This document shows positions 51,925 to 60,910 of a DNA stretch of 64,000 bases, one piece after another (the first letter of the stretch is position 1; every line of letters starts with the position of its first letter). The position numbers and the translations under genes are program-made. The stretch spans positions 1-64,000 of the forward strand of contig VGTH01000012.1 in assembly GCA_016874755.1 (NCBI GenBank). Reading direction: 5' to 3'. Source of the DNA: Deltaproteobacteria bacterium (lineage in GTDB: Bacteria; Desulfobacterota; Binatia; UBA9968). The notes below the pieces were generated by a model that made no database searches, was not told the DNA's origin, and was given only the letters and a program-made list of their open reading frames with translations.

Positions 51925-53322
51925 CTATTTGCCGTAGTGCGCCCGGCCGCCTTCCACTTCCTTGTTCAGTTTCTGGTGCAAATGCAGCCCTTCGAGAACA
52001 AACTCGGTGGCCGATGCCATCAGCGAAGGCGATTCCGGTATGCCCAGGGTGCGAATCGCCTCCTTCAGGCCCGGCACCTGCTTGATGTCCTCAAGATATT
52101 CCTGCGACGCCATGGTGTCTGACACCTCGATACCCCAGCCCTGGTTGAAATACTCGATGACTTTCTGCAGCGAATTGAGGCTCAAATATTGATCGAAGAC
52201 TTTGACGATGGAACGGTTGAGCAGCTTTTCCACCAGCTCCTCTTCCTTGCGATCCTCGCCGGCATATTCCATCTCGATCTTGCCGTTGGTCGAAGCGAGC
52301 AGCGCGTGCAGATCGCTGACCCGCGGCACGATGTCGTTCTCTTTGCAGCGCAACGCGCGCTTCTCGGCGTTACTGATCAGGCTTTCGTAGTTATTGATGG
52401 TGACGCGCACGCTGACGCCGGAGGACTGGTTGATATCATTGGATTTGCGCGCCTCGAAGGTGAGATTGCCGATGATCTCCTTCATGAAACGCGGCACTTC
52501 GACCTTCTTGCTGCGGTCGTCCACGTTGGCCGCTTCCTGCTCCATGATCACCAACTCGTCTTCGACTTTTTTCGGGTAATGCGTCCGGATCTGCACGTCG
52601 AAGCGGTCCTTCAACGGCGTAATGATGCGGCCGCGGCTGGTGTAGTCTTCCGGGTTGGCGCTGGCGACGATGACGACGTCGAGGGGCAGGCGTATTTTGT
52701 AGCCTTTGATCTGCACGTCTTTTTCTTCCATCAAGTTGAACAGGCCGACCTGCACTTTTTCAGTCAGGTCAGGCAGCTCGTTGATGGCGAAGATGCCGCG
52801 GTTAGTGCGCGGCACCAAGCCGTAGTGAATCGTCTCCTCGTCGGCCAGGTAACGCCCTTCGGCGACCTTGATCGGATCGATCTCGCCGACCAGATCGGCG
52901 ATCGACACGTCGGGGGTGGCAAGCTTTTCGCCGTAGCGCGTGTCGCGATCGATCCATTCGATGGGCAGCTTGTCCCCCATCTCTTCGGCCATCTTGCGGG
53001 CGGCGCGCGAGATCGGCTTGAACGGGTTATCGTTGACTTCGGAGCCTTTGACGATCGGAATGCGCTCGTCGAGCAGGCTGATCAACGTGCGGATGATGCG
53101 CGACTTGCCCTGGCCGCGCTCGCCGAGAAACACCATGTGATGGCCGGAGAGAATGGCGTTCTCGATATCCGGCACCACCGTGTCGTCGTAACCCACGATG
53201 CCCGGCAATATTCGTTCGCCTTTTTCCAAGCAACGCACCAGGTTCTTGCGCATTTCGTCGCGCACCGACAGCACCGCGATGCCGCTTTGTTTTAACTCAC
53301 CTAAAATTTTTGGCTCGCTCAC
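51925..53322 (-). CDS. MoxR/ChlI-type AAA+ ATPase
   Basis: 465 residues from GTG 53322, with GGAGG 7 nt upstream. Walker A GERGQGKS (67-74). The Walker B-like segment reads GIFAINELPDL (176-186), with Asn-Glu where Asp-Glu is usual. ASANPEDYTSRGRIITPLKDRF contains sensor 1 and the arginine finger region. The NEL variant is, as I recall, conserved in a subfamily annotated magnesium-chelatase-like that always pairs with a VWA protein. No chlorophyll or cobalamin genes are near, so it is probably a chaperone for an unidentified enzyme; the molybdenum hydroxylase is one candidate, since CoxD-type MoxR proteins serve that family. Confidence 0.87.
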   Translation of the reverse strand: MSEPKILGELKQSGIAVLSVRDEMRKNLVRCLEKGERILPGIVGYDDTVVPDIENAILSGHHMVFLGERGQGKSRIIRTLISLLDERIPIVKGSEVNDNPFKPISRAARKMAEEMGDKLPIEWIDRDTRYGEKLATPDVSIADLVGEIDPIKVAEGRYLADEETIHYGLVPRTNRGIFAINELPDLTEKVQVGLFNLMEEKDVQIKGYKIRLPLDVVIVASANPEDYTSRGRIITPLKDRFDVQIRTHYPKKVEDELVIMEQEAANVDDRSKKVEVPRFMKEIIGNLTFEARKSNDINQSSGVSVRVTINNYESLISNAEKRALRCKENDIVPRVSDLHALLASTNGKIEMEYAGEDRKEEELVEKLLNRSIVKVFDQYLSLNSLQKVIEYFNQGWGIEVSDTMASQEYLEDIKQVPGLKEAIRTLGIPESPSLMASATEFVLEGLHLHQKLNKEVEGGRAHYGK

Positions 53323-53395
53323 GGACCGGCCTCCTGTTTGAACGTTTGTTTGGATTGTCGATGGTGGGAAGTTTTGGACTTGCTTTTACTCTACC

Positions 53396-53887
53396 CTATC
53401 TCATAAAATTTTCGAAATAGGGCTTCAACCGATCGTAGTTTTCTAAAAGGTGCAGCGGCATCACCCGGGTCTCGCCCAGGACCGGCATAAAGTTAGTGTC
53501 CCCTTCCCAACGCGGCACGATATGCCAGTGCATGTGATCTTCGACGCCCGCGCCGGCGCATTTGCCGAGGTTCATGCCGAGGTTCATGCCGGTCGGATGA
53601 AAAACTTTGCGCACGATATCGGCGGCATGGCGCAGCGCCTCATTCATGTCATCATATTCCGCGGCTGGCAAGCCGGACAGTTGATTTTCGTGGCGCTTGG
53701 GCGCCACCAGCAAGTGGCCGTTGTTGTAGGGGTACTTATTGAGCATGACCACCGAATGCTCGGACAGTGCAACGACGAGAGCTTCCCTGAGATCCGCGGC
53801 GCGCGGCTTGGTGCAAAAAATACAACCGAGCTCTTTGGTTTCTTGCTCGATGTACGTCATGCGCCAGGGCGCCCAGAGCTGTTTCAC
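53396..53887 (-). CDS. HIT-family hydrolase (Ap4A phosphorylase-like)
   Basis: 163 residues. Starts KQLWAPWRMTYIEQE, followed by CIFCTKP with a Cys pair that may bind zinc, YNNGHLLVAPKRH, and the histidine triad HMHWHIVPRW near the C-terminal half. HIT proteins of this type hydrolyse or phosphorolyse dinucleoside polyphosphates or AMP esters. The ATG overlaps the stop of ihfB by 4 nt (ATGA), so it is translated with it. This HIT-ihfB-sppA-rpsA order is familiar from Deltaproteobacteria. Confidence 0.9.
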   Translation of the reverse strand: MKQLWAPWRMTYIEQETKELGCIFCTKPRAADLREALVVALSEHSVVMLNKYPYNNGHLLVAPKRHENQLSGLPAAEYDDMNEALRHAADIVRKVFHPTGMNLGMNLGKCAGAGVEDHMHWHIVPRWEGDTNFMPVLGETRVMPLHLLENYDRLKPYFENFMR

Positions 53888-54204
53888 TCCGACACCTCGT
53901 CGTCGCCGTCCTCGGGATCATAGGGCTTGCCGTCAACGCGCAGGCGCAGCTCCTTGCCGACCTTAAAAAACGGCACCCGTTTGGCAGCCACTGAAACCAG
54001 CGCACCGCTTTTGGGGTTGCGCCCTTGGCGTGCGCGCCGCTGTTTAACCACAAAACTGCCGAAGCCGCGAATCTCGATGCGATCGCCCTGCACCAGAGCG
54101 TCGACCATGGAATCGAAAATGGCGTTGATAATAACTTCCGAATCGCGGCGCGATAAAGGAGGAAAGCGTTTGTTTACCTCGTCGATCAAATCCCTTTTCG
54201 TCAT
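53884..54204 (-). CDS. ihfB: Integration host factor beta-like DNA-binding protein
   Basis: 106 residues from ATG 54204 (AGGGG upstream); a GTG at 54216 would add four residues. N-terminal MTKRDLIDEVNKRFPPLSRR, IEIRGFGSF and the beta-arm tip GRNPKSG with intercalating Pro are typical of IHF/HU. An acidic C-terminal extension (EDGDDEVSE) is longer than in E. coli IhfB. It bends DNA as a dimer, presumably with an IhfA encoded elsewhere. Lies directly downstream of sppA and rpsA. Confidence 0.9.
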   Translation of the reverse strand: MTKRDLIDEVNKRFPPLSRRDSEVIINAIFDSMVDALVQGDRIEIRGFGSFVVKQRRARQGRNPKSGALVSVAAKRVPFFKVGKELRLRVDGKPYDPEDGDDEVSE

Positions 54205-54262
54205 TGCACCCCTCACAACACAATAGAAAACTCAAAAGCCAAACCGACTGGCAGGCCGCTCA

Positions 54263-55159
54263 CTACAGGAACGACGGCGACCATTCATAGCGCAACCAAC
54301 CGCGCTCCCGCCCCGGAAACGCTCTTCCAAACACCCCCATAAACATCCGCTCCCACCAACGTTCCTGCTCTGGGCGCGAATAGTAGACGCTCGGATGGGC
54401 GCCGACACCGCCGCGCTTAGCGGCAAGCTCAATGGCGTCTTCGAGGTTGCCTAATTGATCGACCAGACCCAGCTCTTTGGCCTGGGCGCCGGAGTAAATC
54501 CGGCCGTCGGCGAGCCGCCGGACCTGACCTTCATCGAGATTGCGTCCCTTGGCCACCGCGCTGACGAATTGGCTGTGCACGTTGTCGACCAGCGATTGCA
54601 GGATTTCGCGCCCCTCGACCGAGAGCGGCGCGAAGGGCGAACCGATATCTTTGTTGACGCCGCTTTTGATGTTGAGCCCCTTGACGCCGATCTTTTTCAT
54701 CAGCTCTTCAACGTTATTGAGCTGCATGATCACGCCGATGGAGCCGGTCAGGCTGCCCGGGTTGGCGACAATTTTTTCGCACGCTGCGGCGATGTAGTAG
54801 CCGCCGGAGGCCGCGGTGCTCCCCAAGGAGGCGATCAACGGCTTGGCTTTTCTGGCTTTCAAAATTTCTTCAAAAATTTCCTGGGTCGGCGCCACCGCCC
54901 CACCCGGCGAATCGATGCGCACCACCACCGCCTTGATCCACGGCGCTTCTTTGAATCGCTTCAACTCGCGCAGCACTTCGTGGGAATCCTCGATGGCGCC
55001 TTGCACTTGCAGCACGCCAACACCGTCGCCGGAAAGCAGCGCGAGGGTGCGCGATTCGCCGCCGGTTAAATAGGCGTAAAAGAATGTCGCAGTGAAAACC
55101 ACCAGGATAAAAACCGCGAGGATACCCAGCACTCTGAGGATCGGATGCTTAGACGCCAT
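54263..55159 (-). CDS. sppA: Signal peptide peptidase SppA (short form)
   Basis: 298 residues, the single-domain form. N-terminal membrane helix (about 9-30), then the S49 fold: VVVRIDSPGGAV, the nucleophile Ser118 in TAASGGYY and general-base Lys170 in SGVNKDIGSPF. It degrades cleaved signal peptides at the periplasmic face of the inner membrane. Lies between rpsA and ihfB on the same strand, 23 nt after rpsA. Confidence 0.93.
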   Translation of the reverse strand: MASKHPILRVLGILAVFILVVFTATFFYAYLTGGESRTLALLSGDGVGVLQVQGAIEDSHEVLRELKRFKEAPWIKAVVVRIDSPGGAVAPTQEIFEEILKARKAKPLIASLGSTAASGGYYIAAACEKIVANPGSLTGSIGVIMQLNNVEELMKKIGVKGLNIKSGVNKDIGSPFAPLSVEGREILQSLVDNVHSQFVSAVAKGRNLDEGQVRRLADGRIYSGAQAKELGLVDQLGNLEDAIELAAKRGGVGAHPSVYYSRPEQERWWERMFMGVFGRAFPGRERGWLRYEWSPSFL

Positions 55160-55182
55160 CGGTTAACGTGCCGGCAGAAGCC

Positions 55183-56922
55183 CTAACGCCCTTTGCGCCC
55201 CGGACCCTCTTCGTCCCGGTCCAGCCGCAGCTCATCATTGAGCAAGGTCTCGAAAGAGAAGCGGCCGCCTTCCTTTTCCCGCTTAAGATAGTTTTCCATC
55301 TCCTGGCGCTCTTCGGTGCGGCGCAGGGCGCGCACGCTGAGGGCGATTTTCCGCTCATGCAGATCGATATTCATGACCTCGGCTTCGACCTCGTCGCCGA
55401 CTTTATATAACGTCGACGGCTTATCGACCCGCTCGGTGCTGAGCTGGGAGACATGGATCAACCCTTCGACGCCTTCCTCGATGCGCACAAAGACGCCGAA
55501 GTCGGGTACGCTGGTAACTTGCCCTTTGACCTTGGAGCCCGCCGGATAGCGGTCCGAAACCATTTTCCAGGGGTCCGGCGCCATCTGCTTGATGCCGAGC
55601 GAAAAACGCGCATTCTCGACGTTGATGCCCAGCACTTTGGCTTCGACGATGTCGCCTTTCTTGAACAGCTCGGAGGGGTGTTTGATTTTCTTGGTCCAAT
55701 GCAAGTCGGAGATATGCACCAAGCCGTCGATGCCCTCTTCGATGCCGACGAAAATCCCGAAATCGGTGATGTTGCGCACCGGGCCTTTGATGACGGTGCC
55801 CACCGGGTATTTCTCCTTGGCTTCTTCCCACGGGTTGGCCATCACTTGCTTCAAGCCGAGCGAGATGCGCCGGTGATTGGGGTCGACGTTCAGCACCCCC
55901 ACCTCGACGTTTTGGCCCACCTGCAAGAGCTTCGACGGATGGGCGACCTTTTTGGTCCAGGACATTTCTGAAACATGGATCAACCCTTCGATGCCGCTCT
56001 CCAATTCGACGAAGGCGCCGTAGTCCATCAAGCTGATGACTTTGCCCTGGATGCGCGTGCCCACCGGATATTTTTCCGCCACGGTGTGCCAAGGATCGAG
56101 GGTGAGCTGCTTCATGCCGAGCGAGATGCGTTCTTTTTCCGAGTCGAACTTGAGCACCACGACTTTGATCTTCTCGCCCACCTGGACGATCTCAGACGGA
56201 TGATTGATGCGGCCCCAGGACATGTCGCTGATGTGCAGGATGCCGTCGATGCCGCCCAAGTCGACAAAGGCGCCGTAGCCGGTGATGTTCTTCACCGTGC
56301 CTTCGAGAATCACGCCCTCTTCGAGCACTTTGAGGATTTCGTGTTTGAGCGAGTCGCGCTCCTTTTCGAGCAGGGCGCGGCGCGACACCACGACGTTGCC
56401 GCGCGGCCGGTTGAACTTCACCACCGCGAACCGGTCGGTGGTGCCGATGAACTTATCGAGGTTGCGGTTGGGACGAATGTCGACATGTGACCCCGGCAGG
56501 AAGGCCGGCACGCCGACGTCGACCTTGAAACCACCCTTGACCTTACCGACGATGTGCCCTTCGATACCGCGCCCCTCGTTAAACGCCTTTTCGATGTCTT
56601 CCCAAATCTTCATGCTCTCGGCGCGCTGGCGCGACAGCACAATGCCGCCGTTCTCGGCCTCCGACGAATCGAAATAGACGTCGACTTCGTCGCCGACATG
56701 GGTTTGCACGTTGCCCTGGCGATCGCTGAACTCCTGAATGGGGATTGGCCCCTCGGACTTGTAACCGACGTCGATCAGGACGTGGGTGGAGGTGATGCCC
56801 ACCACGCGGCCTTTGACCACCCCGCCGGGCTTAACCGTGCGCAAGCTTTCCTCAAAGAGTGCTTCAAACTCGTTGGCGCCGCCTGCAGTCGCGCCGGTAT
56901 TGTCTTCTTGCTTTTCAGCCAT
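55183..56922 (-). CDS. rpsA: 30S ribosomal protein S1
   Basis: 579 residues containing six S1 (OB-fold) repeats, recognisable by the recurring GxVxxIxDYGAFVEL...GLIHVSEMSW...HPSKLLQVG pattern. Repeats 3-6 are the most regular; 1 and 2 are diverged and would contact the ribosome. It recruits mRNA to the 30S subunit. The start MAEKQEDNTGA is slightly extended and acidic compared with E. coli. Follows cmk after 20 nt. The ispH gene often found here in Geobacter-like genomes is absent. Confidence 0.95.
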   Translation of the reverse strand: MAEKQEDNTGATAGGANEFEALFEESLRTVKPGGVVKGRVVGITSTHVLIDVGYKSEGPIPIQEFSDRQGNVQTHVGDEVDVYFDSSEAENGGIVLSRQRAESMKIWEDIEKAFNEGRGIEGHIVGKVKGGFKVDVGVPAFLPGSHVDIRPNRNLDKFIGTTDRFAVVKFNRPRGNVVVSRRALLEKERDSLKHEILKVLEEGVILEGTVKNITGYGAFVDLGGIDGILHISDMSWGRINHPSEIVQVGEKIKVVVLKFDSEKERISLGMKQLTLDPWHTVAEKYPVGTRIQGKVISLMDYGAFVELESGIEGLIHVSEMSWTKKVAHPSKLLQVGQNVEVGVLNVDPNHRRISLGLKQVMANPWEEAKEKYPVGTVIKGPVRNITDFGIFVGIEEGIDGLVHISDLHWTKKIKHPSELFKKGDIVEAKVLGINVENARFSLGIKQMAPDPWKMVSDRYPAGSKVKGQVTSVPDFGVFVRIEEGVEGLIHVSQLSTERVDKPSTLYKVGDEVEAEVMNIDLHERKIALSVRALRRTEERQEMENYLKREKEGGRFSFETLLNDELRLDRDEEGPGRKGR

Positions 56923-56942
56923 GAACCAGAACTCCGATCTTG

Positions 56943-57665
56943 TTAGTTTGCTAGTGCCTTGTGTTGTATTGCCGCAACTACCTGACGAGCCACGCTGTCG
57001 GCATCGAGCGATGATGAATCGATGGCGAGAGCGTCGTCAGCCCGCCGCAGCGGTGCGATGTCGCGTTCAGTGTCGCGCCGGTCGCGCTCTTCCATTTCGG
57101 CCAGAGTGTCGGAAAAACTCACCGAGCGCCCGGCCTTTTGCAGCTCCTCGAAGCGCCGGCGCGCGCGCTCGCGCAGCGAGGCGTCGAGAAAGATTTTCAC
57201 CTCGGCTTCGGGAAATACCACCGTGCCGACGTCGCGGCCCTCGGCCACCACGTTGCCGCGCATGCCCAATGCACGCTGCAACTCAAGCATGCGCTGGCGG
57301 ACAATTTTTAACGCCGATGCTTTGGAAGCCATCTGACTGACTTCGGGAGTGCGAATCAGCCCTGAAACCTCTTCGCCATCCAGGTACACTTCGAGCCGGC
57401 CGTCCCGTTCGGCCAAATCGATGGAGGAATCCGCCACCAGTTGGGTCATGGCCCCATCATCCGCCAAATCCACACCTCGACGCAACACTTGCAATGCCAG
57501 AGCGCGATACATGGCGCCGGTGTCGAGATAGATAAACCCCAACTCCCTGGCTAATCGCTTTGCCAACGTGCTCTTGCCCGCCCCTGAAGGACCGTCGATT
57601 GCGACAATCAAGCTCGCACCTTTTCCGCAGGGACTATCCTCTGTATCTCGGTTTATTGCAAACAA
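56943..57665 (-). CDS. cmk: Cytidylate kinase
   Basis: 240 residues as read from ATG 57665, which overlaps the aroA stop by 13 nt. The family normally begins at the strand IVAIDGPSGAGKST, so a TTG at 57611 giving about 222 residues is an alternative start. P-loop GPSGAGKST, FIYLDTGAMYRALAL, GRDVGTVVFPEAEVKIFLDAS and RDRRDTERDIAPL are all present. It phosphorylates CMP and dCMP. The aroA-cmk-rpsA order is widespread in proteobacteria. Confidence 0.94.
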   Translation of the reverse strand: MFAINRDTEDSPCGKGASLIVAIDGPSGAGKSTLAKRLARELGFIYLDTGAMYRALALQVLRRGVDLADDGAMTQLVADSSIDLAERDGRLEVYLDGEEVSGLIRTPEVSQMASKASALKIVRQRMLELQRALGMRGNVVAEGRDVGTVVFPEAEVKIFLDASLRERARRRFEELQKAGRSVSFSDTLAEMEERDRRDTERDIAPLRRADDALAIDSSSLDADSVARQVVAAIQHKALAN

Positions 57666-58939
57666 ATCTGCCCCAGCAAATCGAAAAATGTCGGAAACGA
57701 AATATCGGCGCAGGCGGCATCGTCGATCGCCACCGCGTCTTGCGCAACCAAAGCGGCGATGGCGAAAGACATCGCCACGCGATGGTCGGCAAAGCTGCGC
57801 ACCGCGCCGCCGCGCACCGATTCCGCGCCATGTATGGTCATGGCATCTTCGCGTTCATCGACTTGCACGCCCAGCCGGCGCAGCCCCTCGGTCATGGCGG
57901 CAATGCGATCCGATTCCTTGTAGCGCAGCTCATGAATATCCGAGAACGTCGTCTTGCCCCTGGCCAGCGCGGCGGCGATGGCGAGTATCGGATATTCATC
58001 GATGGTGCGCGCGACATAGTCGGCACCGACGTCGATGCCGTGCAGCGCGCTGCCGATCACGCGCAGATCGGCGACCGCTTCGCCGGCGGCGCTGCGGACG
58101 TTTTGCTTTTCGACTTTTGCGCCCATCTGCTGCAAGAGCTCCAGCACACCGTCGCGGGTCGGATTACAGCCGACGTTGGTAATCGTCACATCGGAGCCCG
58201 GCACCAAAGCAGCGGCGACGAGAAAAAACGCCGCCGAAGAGATATCGCCGGGGATGCGCACCTCCTGGCCCGTCAACTCTTGCCCACCAGCCAAAGTAAT
58301 GACCTTGCCCTCGACGCCTAGCTGCGCGCCAAAACCGCGCAGCATGACTTCGGTGTGATCGCGCGAGCGCAGCGGCTCCTGCACGACGGTGGTCCCGGCG
58401 GCTTGCAGCGCCGCCAGCAAAAGCGCCGACTTTACCTGCGCGCTGGCGATCGGCATAGGATATTCGATGCCGCGCAGGCCGCCGCCGTCGATCTCCAGCG
58501 GCGCCAGACCGTTAGCGGTCTTGCTGCGAATCTTCGCACCCATGCGCGATAGTGGATCGATCACCCGCTGCATCGGCCGTTGGCGCAACGAGCCGTCGCC
58601 GTCCAGTTCGCTGTGAAAGGGCCGCCCGGCCAGCAGGCCCGACATGAGCCGCATGGTCGTGCCGGAGTTGCCGCAGTCGATCGCCGCCGCAGGCGGGCGC
58701 AGGCCGCCCCAGCCTTTGCCTTCGATGACTAGCGCTTCACCTTGCCGCTCGATCGCCACACCCATCCGGCGAAACGCCTTGACCGTGCGCGAGTTGTCGT
58801 CGCCGCCGGACAGATTGAAAACCCGCGTCGCGCCCTTGGCGATGCTGCCCAAGATTACCGCGCGGTGGGCGATGGACTTATCGCCCGGCACTGTGATCGT
58901 GCCGCGCAGCGGTTTCTTGATTGGCTCGATGCGCTTCAT
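57653..58939 (-). CDS. aroA: 3-phosphoshikimate 1-carboxyvinyltransferase (EPSP synthase)
   Basis: 428 residues. N-terminal PGDKSIAHRAVILGSIAKG, LSGGDDNSRTV, GNSGTTMRLMSGLLAG (class I-like GNSGT-x-MR) and C-terminal RYKESDRIAAM are present. It condenses shikimate 3-phosphate with PEP, the sixth step to chorismate. Whether it is a class I or II enzyme cannot be settled from these motifs; the LSGGDDN segment differs from class I LxxSDD. Its ATG abuts the tyrA stop without a gap. Confidence 0.95.
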   Translation of the reverse strand: MKRIEPIKKPLRGTITVPGDKSIAHRAVILGSIAKGATRVFNLSGGDDNSRTVKAFRRMGVAIERQGEALVIEGKGWGGLRPPAAAIDCGNSGTTMRLMSGLLAGRPFHSELDGDGSLRQRPMQRVIDPLSRMGAKIRSKTANGLAPLEIDGGGLRGIEYPMPIASAQVKSALLLAALQAAGTTVVQEPLRSRDHTEVMLRGFGAQLGVEGKVITLAGGQELTGQEVRIPGDISSAAFFLVAAALVPGSDVTITNVGCNPTRDGVLELLQQMGAKVEKQNVRSAAGEAVADLRVIGSALHGIDVGADYVARTIDEYPILAIAAALARGKTTFSDIHELRYKESDRIAAMTEGLRRLGVQVDEREDAMTIHGAESVRGGAVRSFADHRVAMSFAIAALVAQDAVAIDDAACADISFPTFFDLLGQICLQ

Positions 58940-59803
58940 TTAGCCAATACTTTCCCGCACTGTTTGCGCCCGGGCGAAAACCTTCTCCAGGACTGCGCCT
59001 CTGCCACCATCGATGGCACGCTTCAACTTTTCCAAGTTGCGAATGTAATTGCCCAAGGACTGTGACACCGCCTTGCGATTCGACAAACAGATGTCGCGCC
59101 ACAGCTCGGGCCGGCTGCCGGCGATGCGCGTGATGTCTTTGAAGCCGCCAGCGCAATAGGTTTTTAGATCGATGCCATCGATCTTGGTCTGGTCAAGGGC
59201 GTTCACCAAAGCGTAGGCGACCACATGGGGCAAGTGGCTGACAATCCCCAAAACCTTGTCGTGCTGCACCGCGTCCATGGTTTGCACTTTAGCACCGACG
59301 CGGCGCCATAGAAGCTCCATTTTTTTTAAAGCCGCAGGATCGGTGCGGCGCGTCGGCGTTAGAATACAACGCTTATTGACGTAGAGATCGGCGCGCGCCG
59401 CCTGGGCACCCCACTGCTCGCTGCCGGCGATCGGATGGGCGCCAACAAAGTGAATGTCCGGCGGCAGAATCTTTTCCATGCCGCGCACGATCTCCGCCTT
59501 GACGCTGCCGACGTCGCTGACGATGCATCCTGGCTGCAATCTCGGCAGAAACGCTTCGGTCAACGGCACGATGGTTTGCACCGGCGTACCGAGCATTAGG
59601 AAATCGGTATCGGTCGGAATCTCCGCCTCACGCAGAAAATAGCTGTCGATCAAACGCGCCTTCTTGGCGACCTTGAGATTCTCTTCGGTGCGGCCGTAGC
59701 CGACGACTTGTTTGACCAATTTGCGCCGGCGCATATCCAGCGCCAGCGAGCCGCCGATCAGCCCGACCCCCGCCACGACCATTTTGCGAAACATGACAGC
59801 CAA
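58940..59803 (-). CDS. tyrA: Prephenate dehydrogenase
   Basis: 287 residues from TTG 59803, chosen because GGAG lies 6 nt upstream; ATG at 59794 or 59782 would shorten it by 3 or 7 residues. Rossmann motif VVAGVGLIGGSLALDMRR, then PVQTIVPLTEAFLP and HPIAGSEQWGAQAA with the substrate-binding His. AGGFKDITRIAGSRPELW is the dimer domain. It converts prephenate to 4-hydroxyphenylpyruvate with NAD(P)+. No chorismate mutase domain is fused here; that lies on PheA. Confidence 0.94.
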   Translation of the reverse strand: MAVMFRKMVVAGVGLIGGSLALDMRRRKLVKQVVGYGRTEENLKVAKKARLIDSYFLREAEIPTDTDFLMLGTPVQTIVPLTEAFLPRLQPGCIVSDVGSVKAEIVRGMEKILPPDIHFVGAHPIAGSEQWGAQAARADLYVNKRCILTPTRRTDPAALKKMELLWRRVGAKVQTMDAVQHDKVLGIVSHLPHVVAYALVNALDQTKIDGIDLKTYCAGGFKDITRIAGSRPELWRDICLSNRKAVSQSLGNYIRNLEKLKRAIDGGRGAVLEKVFARAQTVRESIG

Positions 59804-59812
59804 CGAAAACTC

Positions 59813-60910
59813 CTAGCTCGCCTTGATAATCTGCGCCAATGCGTCAATAAACTTGCGATTCTCTACTTCGGTGCCGACGGTAACGCGCACATGTTCAGGA
59901 AATTTGTAGCCGCCCATGGGCCGCACAATCACACCGCGCTTGAGCAGCGCGGTGAAAACCTCTTGGCCCTTGCCGACCCGCACCAGCACAAAGTTGCCAT
60001 GGCTCGGCACATAATCGAGACCGAGCCGCTTGAATTCACCCGCCAAAAACTGCAACCCCTTGGCGTTTACTTCGAGACTGCGCTGCACATGCTCGCCGTC
60101 ATCCAACGCCGCTAAGGCGGCCCACTGCGCCACCGCGTTGACATTGAAGGGCTGGCGCACCCGCTGCATCATGGCGATAATTTCTTTGGGCGCCACGCCG
60201 TAGCCAACCCGCAGACCCGCAAGGCCGTAGAGCTTAGAGAAAGTTCGCAGCGTCAGGATCGCCCGCCCGGCTTCGTGATAGCGCAGCGAGTCGGGATACT
60301 CCGAATCTTGGACATATTCAAAATAGGCTTCATCGACGATCAACAAAATGTCCGGCGAAACTCTTTTCAGAAACGCTTCCCACTCGGTGCGGCGAACAAT
60401 CGTCCCGGTGGGATTGTTCGGATTGGCCAGAAACACAATTCGAGTGTTAGCTGTGATCGCATCGGCAATGCCTGCTAAATCGTGGGTGAAATTCTTCAGC
60501 GGCACCTGTTTGCTCTTGCCGCCCACCGCTTGCACGATGAGCTGATAGACCACGAACGCCTGTGCCGCCATCACCGCTTCGTCGCCGGCGCGTAGAAAGG
60601 TCCGCACCGCCAGCTCGATGATCTCATTGGAGCCGTTGCCGAACATCAACGTCTCCGGTGCAACCCCGAGTTTCCGCGCCAAGCCCTGCTTCAAATAGAA
60701 ACAATCTCCGTCGGGATAAAGATGCAGTTGCTCGAGCTTGGCGCGCATAGCGGCTAGAGCTTTGGGCGAAGGGCCCAAGGGATTTTCGTTGGACGCCAGC
60801 TTAACCGAGTGGGCAATGCCGTATTCGCGCTCGACCTCTTCGATCGGCTTGCCGGGCTCGTAGGGAATCAACGAGCGGATGTATTCGGGTACTTGTTCGA
60901 TGATCTTCAT
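59813..60910 (-). CDS. hisC: Histidinol-phosphate/aromatic aminotransferase
   Basis: 365 residues from ATG 60910; the frame is open to 61036 but only inside pheA. PLP enzyme class I/II: ASNENPLGPSP, NPNNPTG (163-169), DEAYFEY with Asp193, and TFSKLYGLAGLRVGY with PLP-Lys226. The position between pheA and tyrA suggests it also, or mainly, transaminates phenylpyruvate and 4-hydroxyphenylpyruvate. ATGA overlap of 4 nt with pheA indicates translational coupling. Confidence 0.92.
   Translation of the reverse strand: MKIIEQVPEYIRSLIPYEPGKPIEEVEREYGIAHSVKLASNENPLGPSPKALAAMRAKLEQLHLYPDGDCFYLKQGLARKLGVAPETLMFGNGSNEIIELAVRTFLRAGDEAVMAAQAFVVYQLIVQAVGGKSKQVPLKNFTHDLAGIADAITANTRIVFLANPNNPTGTIVRRTEWEAFLKRVSPDILLIVDEAYFEYVQDSEYPDSLRYHEAGRAILTLRTFSKLYGLAGLRVGYGVAPKEIIAMMQRVRQPFNVNAVAQWAALAALDDGEHVQRSLEVNAKGLQFLAGEFKRLGLDYVPSHGNFVLVRVGKGQEVFTALLKRGVIVRPMGGYKFPEHVRVTVGTEVENRKFIDALAQIIKAS

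Noticed and set aside
52189-53295. 368-codon plus-strand open frame
   Set aside because: Antisense to the MoxR-like ATPase; repetitive acidic/His composition, no domain.
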